DNA from: JAQVOO01 sp964524755
GTDB taxonomy: Bacteria; Spirochaetota; Spirochaetia; Sphaerochaetales; Sphaerochaetaceae
Direction: 5' to 3'
Length of the DNA: 43,380 nt
Assembly: GCA_964524755.1 (NCBI GenBank)
Contig: CAZGDR010000010.1
Location: forward strand, 1-43,380
Shown here: positions 1 to 8,614 of the stretch, piece after piece
Layout of the letters: every line of letters begins with the position of its first letter
How positions within the stretch are numbered: the first letter of the stretch is position 1
Program-made: the position numbers and the translations under genes
The notes under the pieces: generated by a model
Database searches by the model: none
Told to the model about the DNA's origin: nothing
The model's input: the letters and a program-made list of their open reading frames with translations, nothing else

Positions 1-1211
1 TATAATTTCAAATCTGGATTGCCTGCACCAAAGTGTTTTAGAATTACAATAGGATCCGACTTCGATGGGTTAACAATCCGCACACCAGCTTTGGCTGCCC
101 CTTCACTGACGAAGAATTCGTCATAGGTCAGTTGGCCAAACCGAATCAATGCTGGCGACTCAATGTCCCAAGTACCAAAGGTACCGTGACCTTGTACCAC
201 GTACATGCCGTAAGCTGCGGCATCAGTAATCGTAACTGAAGCACCAGGATGTACCGTAAGTTCTTTAGCACTGTACGCAGCAGATTTATAGACAATCCAC
301 TTCTCTTCATACCCTAATTCTGCCATTTCAACCACAGGACGTACTGGTTTAGGTACCATGAAGTGGTTTTCTGCAAATAATGGATCGATATTAGCTTCCC
401 AATCGATAACATCGAGAAGGTAATCGAAATCACCTACCTTATCTTTGGGTGTGTTTTTCCACAGCAGCTCTTCTTCAATAATGGCATCATTAACCAGTGA
501 TTGATACATAGCAAATACATCAGAGGCCATTTGTGGTTCATAGGTACAGAGGCTTCCAGGAGCATGGAGAATCCCTGGCGGAACATCCCAACCAGTACCA
601 GGAGTTAAGCGATAGGCAGCCGATAAATCGGTAATCTTATTATCTCCTTTGGTGAAATTCATAAGGGCTTCTTTGACCTGCTCACGCGTAACACCGGGTT
701 GCAAACCAAAGAATGTATAGGGAAAATCTCCCCCATGGTTATTCAACTGTGGCGGGAAGTAATAGGCTTCAGGTTTCCCCATCTCCCCTACATTAGCGGC
801 ATGTTCATCGCGATGGTGAATATGGTGTGGTAGGGGTCCTTTATTATCAAAGAACTTGGAGAACATCGGCCATTTCCCATATGTCTTCCATAATCGTTCG
901 CCAATCAAAGCGCCTTTGAGTTCTTCGACTGCATCACGTAGTAAGAATTGTTTCGTCTCACCACCATCTTCATAGACACAAAAGCTTAGCCCTTCAAACT
1001 CACCAGTAAGAGGTCCATTATCAGCTGGCGTGGTTGAACTGAACCAACGTTCGTCAATGCCACCTCGATTCCCACCCAATGCATAATAATCATCTGGATG
1101 TAGTTTTATTCTTCGCCCGGGAACACAAAATGATCGGGGAACCCAGTTGGGAGCTAATCGAAAAATACCTTTACCTTGTTCAAAAGCTGCGTGGATATCA
1201 CGTTTTGACAT
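1..1211 (-). CDS. Cupin-fold sugar isomerase-like protein (class I mannose-6-phosphate isomerase-like), 3' end cut by window
   Basis: The reading frame opens at ATG 1211 behind a GTGAGG ribosome site and stays open to the window edge, giving about 403 residues with no stop, so the C-terminus is missing. It begins MSKRDIHAAFEQGKGIFRLA. A His-rich stretch (HHIHHRDEHAANVGE), the segment PPGILHAPGS and a later cupin-like part (VHPGASVTITDAAAYGMYVV) resemble class I phosphomannose isomerase and related two-cupin proteins, which bind a metal through His/Glu residues. It is the last visible gene of the minus-strand ABC operon, 25 nt after the permease stop, so it probably isomerises or epimerises the imported sugar or its phosphate. 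Family assignment is by motif reading only. The substrate is unknown, and a non-enzymatic cupin cannot be excluded. Confidence 0.65.
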   Translation of the reverse strand, partial: MSKRDIHAAFEQGKGIFRLAPNWVPRSFCVPGRRIKLHPDDYYALGGNRGGIDERWFSSTTPADNGPLTGEFEGLSFCVYEDGGETKQFLLRDAVEELKGALIGERLWKTYGKWPMFSKFFDNKGPLPHHIHHRDEHAANVGEMGKPEAYYFPPQLNNHGGDFPYTFFGLQPGVTREQVKEALMNFTKGDNKITDLSAAYRLTPGTGWDVPPGILHAPGSLCTYEPQMASDVFAMYQSLVNDAIIEEELLWKNTPKDKVGDFDYLLDVIDWEANIDPLFAENHFMVPKPVRPVVEMAELGYEEKWIVYKSAAYSAKELTVHPGASVTITDAAAYGMYVVQGHGTFGTWDIESPALIRFGQLTYDEFFVSEGAAKAGVRIVNPSKSDPIVILKHFGAGNPDLKL

Positions 1212-1236
1212 ATTATTCCTCACTTATGTATTAATT

Positions 1237-2211
1237 TTAATTTGATTCATCACGTAATCTGTCTAAGAGTACGGCGCCAATAATCAACCCACCTTTTACT
1301 ACCTGTTGGAAGTAAGGGGAAATTCCTAAAAGATTCATTCCATTGTTAATTACACCGATGAGTAAGGCTCCGATTAAGGTACCAATAATGCTACCTCTCC
1401 CTCCAGAAAGGCTAGTTCCACCAATAACCACAGCGGCAATAACATCCAATTCATACCCTTGCCCAGCAATTGCTTCGGCCGAATTCAAACGACTGGTTAA
1501 GATGAGAGCACTTATTGCTGAGGTAATACCAACAATCACATAAGCCATGGTTTTATAGAAATTGGCATTGATCCCTGATAGTTTAACGGTTTCTTCATTG
1601 CCTCCAATAGCGTAGGTGTAACGTCCTAAACGAGTATGATTAAGGATAAACCAAGCCACCGCTACCGTTATTACCAAGATAATTACAGGAACAGGAATTC
1701 CTAAAACATACCCTCCTCCTAGTTGTCTAAACTCACTACTAAAACCACTTATTGGGTATCCAGAACTATAAATTAGAGTTAACCCGCGGGCGATGGTCAC
1801 CATGCCTAAAGTCACTACGAAAGGAACTATTTTCCCAATCGTTATGAGGAGGCCATTGAGTAGACCTATACCACCACCAACTATAATGGCAGCAGCTGAA
1901 GCAACGAATATACTCATTTCGTTGTTTTTCATGAGTCCGGCACAAATCATTCCTGATAGACCTAAGATAGAGCCGACCGAGAGGTCTATACCACCAGTAA
2001 GAATTACAAAAGTCATCCCTACCGCAATAATTCCATAAATTGAAGTTTGTCGAATAATATTCAAAATATTATTCATGGTAAGGAAATAGGGTGACAAGAA
2101 TGATAACCCTATACAGATAAGAAAAAACACAATAAGAATACCGTTGTTTTTTAACAGTTGTTTATAATCAATTTTTGCACCCATAGTTTTAACCTTGCTC
2201 CTTTGCGACAT
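1237..2211 (-). CDS. Ribose-type (CUT2) sugar ABC transporter permease
   Basis: Inner-membrane permease of 324 residues, the usual length for RbsC-like proteins. After a polar N-terminus it has about eight to ten hydrophobic segments. It carries the family motifs GMTFVILTGGIDLSVGSILG near residue 60 and AAVVIGGTSLSGGRGSIIGT near residue 260. Start ATG 2211 has AAGGAGCC about 8 nt upstream, inside the end of the ATPase gene, whose stop lies 5 nt before this start. It should form the channel with the ATPase at 2217-3719 and the binding protein at 3783-4697. The sugar cannot be read from the permease. Confidence 0.93.
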   Translation of the reverse strand: MSQRSKVKTMGAKIDYKQLLKNNGILIVFFLICIGLSFLSPYFLTMNNILNIIRQTSIYGIIAVGMTFVILTGGIDLSVGSILGLSGMICAGLMKNNEMSIFVASAAAIIVGGGIGLLNGLLITIGKIVPFVVTLGMVTIARGLTLIYSSGYPISGFSSEFRQLGGGYVLGIPVPVIILVITVAVAWFILNHTRLGRYTYAIGGNEETVKLSGINANFYKTMAYVIVGITSAISALILTSRLNSAEAIAGQGYELDVIAAVVIGGTSLSGGRGSIIGTLIGALLIGVINNGMNLLGISPYFQQVVKGGLIIGAVLLDRLRDESN

Positions 2212-2216
2212 AATAA

Positions 2217-3719
2217 TCAGGCTCCTTGTTGCTCATGCAAACCAAGGGAGTATTCCATAACATCTTCTTCGTTCAACTCGCCTTTCTTGAATTTTTTTAC
2301 AATCTTCCCTTCAAAGACAACTGCAACTTGATCGCTAATATTCATAACTTCAGGTAATTCAGATGAAATCATAATTACGGCGGCTCCGCGTTTGGCAAGG
2401 TTCTGCATCAATCGGTATATCTCAACCTTCGCTCCTACATCAATACCACGTGTAGGCTCATCAAAGATATAGACATCACAATGACGAATAAACCATTTAG
2501 CCAAAACTACTTTCTGCTGATTCCCTCCCGACAAGTTACGTACTAGTTGCCGCACAGAAGGAGTTTTAATAGACATTCCATCAATCATTGTATTGACTTC
2601 ATGGGTAATCTTTTTCCGCTGTAATATGCCAAAGGTTGAGTAAAGATCTAATACACTGAGAGCCGCATTATCAAATACACTCATGCCCAAGATGAGTCCC
2701 TGTTGCTTGCGTTCTTCAGGTATCAATCCAATTCCCTGCATAACGGCATCTCGACAATTCCGAATTGTAACAGGCTTTCCATGTAATAAAACTTCACCAG
2801 AATCTTTTTTTAGATAACCGTAGATAGTCTGCATAATCTCGGTTCTTCCGGCTCCAACCAAGCCTACGAACCCAAGAATTTCACCGGCATATGCTGTAAA
2901 CGATACTTGATCACAAACCCCCTTCTTCGTGAGGTTTTTAACCTCAAGCACCACGTCTCCAGCAGTAGAATCATAATAGGGATATTGTTCATCGAGAACA
3001 CGCCCCACCATGTACTTAATCATCTCATCATTGGTTAGTTCACCGCGTGCTTTGGTGACAACTCGTTCGCCATCTCGTAGAATGGTTATCCGGTCAGCTA
3101 GCTCGTGAACTTCGTTTAGGCGGTGAGAGATGTAAATGATAGAAACTCCCTCACTTTTCAAACGGGCAATAATTTCAAATAAACGACCAACTTCGTTACC
3201 GGCGAGAGCTGCTGTAGGCTCATCCATTACCAATATTTCAGCTTGTAATGAAAGAGCTTTGGCAATCTCAATAATTTGTTGGTAGGCCGCCCCCAAGGCA
3301 AAAACTTTTTGCTTTGGTTTAATATCAAGCTTAAAAGGGGCTAAAACCTCTTCCGTCATAGCGTACAGCTGAGGCCAATCTATTGTGCCGATAGCTGTAC
3401 GAGGCTCTCGCCCTAAAAAGATGTTTTCAGCCACCGAAAGGTAAGGAATCAGGTTTAACTCTTGATAGATAACACCAATACCCAGCTGGATCATCTCACG
3501 CAGTCCAGTATCGACGATTTCTTTTCCTTTCAGGAAAATTGTTCCCTCGTCAGCTTTATACAATCCAGAAAGAATTTTCATCAAAGTTGATTTGCCGGCA
3601 CCATTTTCACCTACTAATGCATGTAGCTCTCCCTTTATTAAGTCAAAATCGACATGAGATAAAGCTCTCACACCAGGAAATGATTTAGATATACCCGACA
3701 TTTTTAGTAAACGTTCCAT
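2217..3719 (-). CDS. Ribose-type sugar ABC transporter ATP-binding protein (duplicated ATPase)
   Basis: Cytoplasmic ATPase of 500 residues with the two tandem nucleotide-binding domains typical of RbsA/MglA. Domain 1 has Walker A GENGAGKST and Walker B LVMDEPTAAL. Domain 2 has a degenerate Walker A (GLVGAGRTE), the signature LSGGNQQKVVLAKW and Walker B IFDEPTRGID. The start at 3719 (MERLLKMSG) is chosen because a GAGGAG ribosome site precedes it. An upstream in-frame start at 3746 would place that site inside the gene. It lies between the binding-protein gene (64-nt gap containing a stem-loop) and the permease (5-nt gap). Confidence 0.94.
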   Translation of the reverse strand: MERLLKMSGISKSFPGVRALSHVDFDLIKGELHALVGENGAGKSTLMKILSGLYKADEGTIFLKGKEIVDTGLREMIQLGIGVIYQELNLIPYLSVAENIFLGREPRTAIGTIDWPQLYAMTEEVLAPFKLDIKPKQKVFALGAAYQQIIEIAKALSLQAEILVMDEPTAALAGNEVGRLFEIIARLKSEGVSIIYISHRLNEVHELADRITILRDGERVVTKARGELTNDEMIKYMVGRVLDEQYPYYDSTAGDVVLEVKNLTKKGVCDQVSFTAYAGEILGFVGLVGAGRTEIMQTIYGYLKKDSGEVLLHGKPVTIRNCRDAVMQGIGLIPEERKQQGLILGMSVFDNAALSVLDLYSTFGILQRKKITHEVNTMIDGMSIKTPSVRQLVRNLSGGNQQKVVLAKWFIRHCDVYIFDEPTRGIDVGAKVEIYRLMQNLAKRGAAVIMISSELPEVMNISDQVAVVFEGKIVKKFKKGELNEEDVMEYSLGLHEQQGA

Positions 3720-3742
3720 GGAGGTCTCCTCAGGAAAAAGGT

Positions 3743-3768
3743 CCATGGGGCTTGAACCAGCCCCATGG
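3743..3768 (-). terminator. Intercistronic stem-loop after the binding-protein gene (partial terminator or mRNA stabiliser)
   Basis: Perfect 10-bp inverted repeat CCATGGGGCT / AGCCCCATGG with a 6-nt loop. On the minus strand it is followed within 3 nt by five T residues. It sits between the stop of the binding-protein gene and the ATPase ribosome site. Such structures usually keep binding-protein mRNA more abundant than the downstream genes. Here that role is inferred. Confidence 0.7.
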
Positions 3769-3782
3769 CAATTCGTCGTAAA

Positions 3783-4697
3783 TTATTCAGTAACAGGCAG
3801 TGGGTTGATGTATTCAACAGCGCTGGCTGGTTTGTTTCCGTTCTTAATGAAATCAACTAACACGTCAAGAGCTCTGCCAGCTTGTCGGCCAGGGAATTGG
3901 TCAATAGTTGCATCCAATTTGCCTTCTTTCATATAAGAAAAAGCATCCGTGGTTGCATCAAAACCAATGGTTATCTTAGAAGCAGGATTTATATCAGCCG
4001 ATTCCATAGCTTCGATAGCACCAATAATCATTTCATCATTGGCTCCAAAAACTGCATCAAACTTAGGATATACCTGCATCAGGTTTTCCATTACGTTCTG
4101 AGCTTTTGAGCGGGAGAAATCAGCAGTCTGGCTTACCAAGACTTTTACTTTGGAAGTTTTCATAATTTCATCGAATCCAGCTTTACGGTCTAATGCAGCT
4201 GAAGCCCCAGGAGTACCTTCGAGTTGGATCACAGTACCTTTATTACCAAGTTGTTCAATGATAAATCGAGCAGCAGCACGTCCACCTTCGACGTTATCAG
4301 CACCGACGTGAATCAATACTGTGTCAGTATTGGCTTTGCGGTCAACAGTTGCTACAGGAATACCAGCTGCTACAGCAGCCTCGATTGCGGGAACCAATGA
4401 ATCGGTGGTCATTGGTGAAATTAAAATTCCATCAACTTTTTGAGCAATGAAGTTTTCCACTGCAGACATTTGGATTGAAGATTGGTTCTGTGAGTCATGA
4501 GTCAATAATTCAACTCCCAACTCTTCAGCATATGCCAAAGCTTCATCCTGCATCGTGATAAAGAAGGGAAATTGTAACCCAGGAACAGTCATTCCAATGG
4601 TAATTTTCCCATCATCTTTTGCTTCAGGTACACCAGCTGCAAATAACGCAGTTGAGACCAACGCAAGCACGGTCAGAAAAACAATAATCTTTTTCAT
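3783..4697 (-). CDS. Periplasmic sugar-binding protein, RbsB-like (CUT2 ABC transporter)
   Basis: Mature periplasmic binding protein of the ribose/galactose type (Peripla_BP_4), 304 residues. The N-terminus MKKIIVFLTVLALVSTALFA is a signal peptide followed by AGVPEAKDD, a cleavage region typical of spirochaete secreted binding proteins; no lipobox Cys is seen. Core motifs are ITIGMTVPGLQFPFF, KVDGILISPMTTDS, GIPVATVDR and FDAVFGANDEMIIGAIEAM. The start is set at 4697: AAGGAGAT lies 9 nt upstream, while the alternative in-frame ATG at 4706 abuts the ribosome site. It is the first gene of the operon. The ligand is unknown. Confidence 0.93.
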   Translation of the reverse strand: MKKIIVFLTVLALVSTALFAAGVPEAKDDGKITIGMTVPGLQFPFFITMQDEALAYAEELGVELLTHDSQNQSSIQMSAVENFIAQKVDGILISPMTTDSLVPAIEAAVAAGIPVATVDRKANTDTVLIHVGADNVEGGRAAARFIIEQLGNKGTVIQLEGTPGASAALDRKAGFDEIMKTSKVKVLVSQTADFSRSKAQNVMENLMQVYPKFDAVFGANDEMIIGAIEAMESADINPASKITIGFDATTDAFSYMKEGKLDATIDQFPGRQAGRALDVLVDFIKNGNKPASAVEYINPLPVTE

Positions 4698-4730
4698 TCT
4701 ACACATCTCCTTTTGTTATGATGTACATTC

Positions 4731-4758
4731 AGAATAACACAGAAAATGGAGCTGTCAA
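4731..4758 (-). promoter_or_regulatory. Promoter of the first ABC operon
   Basis: On the minus strand TTGACA (4753-4758) and TATTCT (4731-4736) are separated by 16 nt. The -10 box lies 33 nt upstream of the binding-protein start. The long palindrome at 4762-4787 begins directly upstream of the -35 box, so a bound regulator could act on this promoter. Confidence 0.6.
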
Positions 4759-4761
4759 GTA

Positions 4762-4787
4762 TGAAATCGATTGTGCAATCGATTTCA
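4762..4787. promoter_or_regulatory. Near-perfect 26-bp palindromic operator in a divergent promoter region
   Basis: Two 12-bp arms, TGAAATCGATTG and CAATCGATTTCA, are exact reverse complements around a 2-nt centre (TG). Each arm also holds a CG-centred AATCGATT core like those bound by LacI/GalR-family repressors. It lies between the divergent ABC operon and the M24/kinase operon and could control both. No regulator gene adjoins it in this window. Confidence 0.55.
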
Positions 4788-4800
4788 ACACTTAATTTCC

Positions 4801-4829
4801 TTGACAGACATAGTAAACAGCTTTACGGT
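4801..4829 (+). promoter_or_regulatory. Possible promoter of the M24/kinase operon
   Basis: A perfect -35 hexamer TTGACA (4801-4806) is followed after 17 nt by a weak -10 (TACGGT, 4824-4829). The poor -10 suggests dependence on an activator, or that the true -10 is elsewhere. Confidence 0.3.
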
Positions 4830-4849
4830 TATTGAGGGAGGAATTCAAC

Positions 4850-6037
4850 GTGATACGTCCAAAACCAATTACAAAAGCGGAGTTTTGTGCAAAATTAGAA
4901 CACTTGAAAAAAGTGCTAAAAAAGCATAATTTTCGGGCAATTTACCTACAATCAGAGGGAGCAATGCGTTGGCTGACAGGTATGCGCCACCAAGTCGTTG
5001 ACATCGCTCCTCATACCCCCACTACTGTCCAAGCCCTTGTTAAAATAGAACCAGAATTCTCTATCACATTCTTAAGTGATCCTTGGGAGTCTGGCCGTAT
5101 TCATGATTTCATGGAACAAGGCATATGGAAGGAGTGTGCAGTTTCCGTCTATTACTCGAGAACACTAGATGACAACTTGCAAAGTGCTTCAATCCTTACC
5201 CCCTCTCACCCTGATTATGTCGAGCTGGAGCGAGCAATCGTCTCGCCTCTCGCTGAAGGATTAATTGGGAATCAATGGGATAAACTCATTTGGCTGATAC
5301 GTGAATCACGCCAAGCTCTTTTAGAAATTGCCGCACAGGTGCAAGTGGGGATGACAGGATGGCAGCTCAGAACCTTAGTTTATGAAACATACCATCGGCG
5401 ACATCTTGAATTGAACCTCGTCATGTTAGGCTTATCGGGAATGAAAACTCACCTACACCCTGTAATTGAGGATGCCTCCTACGTTAAAGAGGGGGCCATT
5501 ATTAAATTAGTAATTGGTGCCCGTTATTTTGATATGTTCCATTCTGCTAGTCAGCTGGTAAAGATAGGTCAAGAACCAACTCAACGGGAATTGTTAGTGC
5601 ATGAAGCTCTTCAGAAAGCAACCTTAAAATATGCCTCACTATTTAGAGCAGGTGCCATTGAATCAGATCTCTATGCTGCACTGGGTCCCATCTTCCACCG
5701 TGTTGAACAGGATTACAAGTTACCAGGATTTGCTAAATCGGCCTACCTTCATCACCCAGGAGGACCTTTAAGCCCGCTTGGAAACCGTGACTTTGTCATT
5801 TCACAGCAAGGATCAAGAATAATATATCCATATGCTCAGTTTTCTGTGAATCCCGTTGATGCGCTAGAATATTTAAAGTTTGAGTTGCAGGGTGTGGCAC
5901 TACCCGAGGGCCCCCCTCTGCTCTGTGATGAATTTACTTGGTGTTCTGATCAAAGATTCTTTGTCACACACCAATGTAACCAAGACATAGTTAATTTACC
6001 AACTATTATACCCAATGGAGTGACTATAGATGCATAA
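4850..6037 (+). CDS. M24-fold (creatinase/Xaa-Pro aminopeptidase-like) protein lacking metal-ligand aspartates
   Basis: Cytoplasmic protein of 395 residues. The start is set at GTG 4850 because a strong GGGAGG ends 8 nt before it; the in-frame TTG at 4832 would put that site inside the gene. An N-terminal creatinase-like domain is followed by an M24 (pita-bread) half. The region that carries the two metal Asp residues in active enzymes reads IIKLVIGARYFDMFHSASQL, with neither Asp in place. The later LHHPGGPLSPLGNRDF keeps the family His-Gly-Gly segment, and FSVNPVDALEYLKFELQG replaces the usual NPxxxGxKxExT segment. I infer a non-peptidase relative, perhaps a binding or accessory protein. Its end overlaps the next gene by 8 nt, so the two are probably translationally coupled and share a sugar-pathway context. 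Confidence 0.7.
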   Translation: MIRPKPITKAEFCAKLEHLKKVLKKHNFRAIYLQSEGAMRWLTGMRHQVVDIAPHTPTTVQALVKIEPEFSITFLSDPWESGRIHDFMEQGIWKECAVSVYYSRTLDDNLQSASILTPSHPDYVELERAIVSPLAEGLIGNQWDKLIWLIRESRQALLEIAAQVQVGMTGWQLRTLVYETYHRRHLELNLVMLGLSGMKTHLHPVIEDASYVKEGAIIKLVIGARYFDMFHSASQLVKIGQEPTQRELLVHEALQKATLKYASLFRAGAIESDLYAALGPIFHRVEQDYKLPGFAKSAYLHHPGGPLSPLGNRDFVISQQGSRIIYPYAQFSVNPVDALEYLKFELQGVALPEGPPLLCDEFTWCSDQRFFVTHQCNQDIVNLPTIIPNGVTIDA

Positions 6038-7547
6038 ATATTTTCTCGGTGTAGACAATGGTGGCACGCTCAGCAAAGCTGCCCTTTTTGATGAAACAGG
6101 AAAGCAGGTTGCCCGAGCAGCCTCGTCGGTGCGGATGATAACCCCTAAAGCGGGCTTTACTGAACGCGACATGGAAGAACTCTGGCAAGTAACCGTCAAA
6201 GTCATTGCTGAAACGATAGCTAAGAGTAACGTTAAAGCTGAAGAGATAGCTGGAGTCGCCTGTACGGGACATGGCAAAGGGTTATACCTATGGGGCAAAG
6301 ATAATAAGCCTCTCGGCCATGGCATTGTCTCTACCGATACTCGTGCTTGGGAATATCCACAACGTTGGGCTCAAGATGGTACAGCAGAAAAAGTCTTTGA
6401 AAAAACATTTCAAGATATTCTGGCTTGCCAACCTGTTTCATTATTGAATTGGATTATGGATAATGAACCAGGAAGATTAGACAATCTGGGTTGGATCTTT
6501 GAAGTTAAGGATTACATTCGTTTTCGCTTAACGGGTAAAGCTCATGCGGAGATAACCGATTACTCAGGGAGCAACTTACTCAATTGTGCTACAAAAAGTT
6601 TCGACTCCGATTTGCTTGCACTTTTCAACTTAGAACACCTAGTCGAGGCACTCCCTCCTCTCGTGAAATCGGACCAATTATGTGGCACGATCACTGAAGA
6701 AGTAGCTGCGCTTACGGGTCTTAAGGCTGGGACTCCTGTGGCAGGTGGCATGTTTGACATTGATGCTTGTGCTCTAGCTATGGATATCACCAATGAAGAT
6801 CATGTGGCGGTTATAGCCGGTACTTGGAGTATTAATGAATACATTAGTAAAAAGCCGGTACTGGATCGTAGTATCATGATGAATTCAATTTACTGTCTTG
6901 ATGATTATTATATCATTGAAGAGAGTTCCCCTACTTCGGCCAGCAACCATGCCTGGTTTGTTGATATGTTTTTAGCTGAAGAACGGATAGAAGCTAAAAG
7001 ACGAGGAGTCCATCCATACGCCTATTGTGACTCTCTGGCCGAAAAGATAAAACCAAACGAGCAGCATATCGTCTTCTTGCCCTACCTGTATGGAGCTAAT
7101 CATAACCCCCAAGGGAAAGCCTCGCTGGTAGGGCTAGGCAGTCACCATACCCGTTCTCATATGATTCGCGCCGTCTTAGAGGGGATCGCCTTTGGTCACA
7201 AAGTTCACCTGAACCGTTTGTTAGCCAATCGCTCTCATACTACTTCGGTTCGCCTCGCTGGAGGGGTTACAGCATCTAAATTATGGACACAAATCTTTTG
7301 TGATGTGTTCGAACTGCCTGTGCAGACCGTTGATACTGCAGAACTAGGAGCTTTGGGCTGTGCCTTAGCAGCTAGTGTGGCTAGCGGTACCTATAGCAGT
7401 CTTGAAGAGGCTACTTCTCAGATGGTAAATCTTGGTCCTATTATAGAACCACAGACTAAAAACAGTGCTATCTATCGTGATAAATTTGCCTTGTATGAGT
7501 CTGTAGCTGGAGCTCTTGAGCCAACTTGGAAAAAGTTTAGTACCTAA
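6030..7547 (+). CDS. FGGY-family carbohydrate kinase, L-xylulokinase (LyxK)-like
   Basis: Cytoplasmic ATP-dependent sugar kinase of 505 residues, the usual FGGY length. The N-terminal phosphate-binding motif is LGVDNGGTLSKAALFD. As I recall E. coli LyxK, these segments match it closely: ERDMEELWQ, GKGLYLWGKDNKPLG, PVSLLNWI, NEPGR, LTGLKAGTPVAGGMFD and FLPYLYGANHN. The C-terminal adenosine region includes VRLAGGVTASKLWTQIFCDV. Start ATG 6030 has GGAGTG upstream and overlaps the M24 gene by 8 nt. It probably phosphorylates a ketopentose or related ketose; erythritol or other polyol kinases of the family are alternatives. The adjacent dehydrogenase and divergent transporter support one catabolic unit. 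Confidence 0.85.
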   Translation: MHKYFLGVDNGGTLSKAALFDETGKQVARAASSVRMITPKAGFTERDMEELWQVTVKVIAETIAKSNVKAEEIAGVACTGHGKGLYLWGKDNKPLGHGIVSTDTRAWEYPQRWAQDGTAEKVFEKTFQDILACQPVSLLNWIMDNEPGRLDNLGWIFEVKDYIRFRLTGKAHAEITDYSGSNLLNCATKSFDSDLLALFNLEHLVEALPPLVKSDQLCGTITEEVAALTGLKAGTPVAGGMFDIDACALAMDITNEDHVAVIAGTWSINEYISKKPVLDRSIMMNSIYCLDDYYIIEESSPTSASNHAWFVDMFLAEERIEAKRRGVHPYAYCDSLAEKIKPNEQHIVFLPYLYGANHNPQGKASLVGLGSHHTRSHMIRAVLEGIAFGHKVHLNRLLANRSHTTSVRLAGGVTASKLWTQIFCDVFELPVQTVDTAELGALGCALAASVASGTYSSLEEATSQMVNLGPIIEPQTKNSAIYRDKFALYESVAGALEPTWKKFST

Positions 7548-7585
7548 TACTGTAAGATCTATTTTTTAAAAAAAGTGAGGAATAT

Positions 7586-8611
7586 ATGGCAGAGAAAAAA
7601 CCAGTAATTATCGCAGACCCATTTCCCCAGACATTAGAGAGAATCTTTAGTGCAGAAACTTGGAAGCAATTAACTAAGGTGGCTGAAGTTATATCTAGTT
7701 CCAAAGAACACATGGACACATCGCAGTTTGATGCACATCTATGCGAGGCCGTCGCCATAATTGGGCAAACAGCAATGCCTAAAGAACGCCTAGATAAGGC
7801 TCCCAATTTACGAGTTATCTTCAATGTAGAGGGGAATTTTTATCAGAATATTGATTATGCTGAATGTTTTAAACGCAATATCAGAGTCCTCAATTGTGGC
7901 GAAGTATACGCGAGACCAGTAGCCGAGATGGCTTTAGCAATGGCTATCGATTTGAGTCGCGGTATAACTTGGGAACATATGCGTTTCCGTGAAGGCACAG
8001 AGCGTTATGTAGTAGATGGGAATCATGATTCACGTTTACTCACTGGTGCCACAGTAGGGTTAATCGGATTTGGTCTTTTAGGGAGAAGTCTTCGTCCCTT
8101 ACTTGGTCCCTTCAACACAACGGTAAAAGTTTACGACCCTTGGCTTCCTGAAAGTGTGATTCTAGAACATAATTGCATCCCTGCTTCACTCGATGAGGTA
8201 CTCTCTTCTTGTGAGTTCATTTTTATATTAGCTGGAGTTACCAACGAAAATCAGGGATTCTTAGGGAAACGTGAATTTGACTTAATTAAACGAGGCTCCA
8301 AGGTTTTACTCATGAGCCGGGCTGCCGTTGTAGATTTTGAAGAATTTAGCAATCAAATAGCCCAAGGGAATTTTAAGGCAGCGACTGATGTTTTTCCCTA
8401 TGAACCTTTTGATAAGGATCACAGGATACGTAAAACAGAGAATTGTATCCTCTCTCCACACCGAGCCGGTGGTATCCCACAAGCTTTCTATAAGATTGGT
8501 GAAATGGTTCTGGACGATCTCAACCTCATTTTGCGCAACCTTAGCCCCGTACGGATGCAGGCAGCACAGCCTGAGATTGTATCACGTTTGGCCAGCAAGC
8601 CAGTCCAATAA
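7586..8611 (+). CDS. NAD-dependent D-2-hydroxyacid dehydrogenase family protein
   Basis: Cytoplasmic oxidoreductase of 341 residues. The Rossmann motif is GATVGLIGFGLLGRSLRPLL near residue 155, with an acidic residue after the next strand (VKVYDPW) favouring NAD. Catalytic residues are all present: Arg in LLMSRAAVVDFEEF, Glu in DVFPYEPFDK and His in LSPHRAGG. The start has GTGAGG 7 nt upstream and lies 38 nt after the kinase. The family reduces 2-keto acids or oxidises D-2-hydroxy acids. In this operon it might act on a sugar-acid intermediate. The exact substrate is unknown. Confidence 0.87.
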   Translation: MAEKKPVIIADPFPQTLERIFSAETWKQLTKVAEVISSSKEHMDTSQFDAHLCEAVAIIGQTAMPKERLDKAPNLRVIFNVEGNFYQNIDYAECFKRNIRVLNCGEVYARPVAEMALAMAIDLSRGITWEHMRFREGTERYVVDGNHDSRLLTGATVGLIGFGLLGRSLRPLLGPFNTTVKVYDPWLPESVILEHNCIPASLDEVLSSCEFIFILAGVTNENQGFLGKREFDLIKRGSKVLLMSRAAVVDFEEFSNQIAQGNFKAATDVFPYEPFDKDHRIRKTENCILSPHRAGGIPQAFYKIGEMVLDDLNLILRNLSPVRMQAAQPEIVSRLASKPVQ

Positions 8612-8614
8612 TCT

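Noticed and set aside
4850..6037. Active Xaa-Pro aminopeptidase
   Set aside because: The metal-binding aspartates expected in the M24 core are not present.
5996..6325. Minus-strand frame over the start of the L-xylulokinase-like gene
   Set aside because: It opposes a well-conserved kinase N-terminus and has no recognisable protein features.
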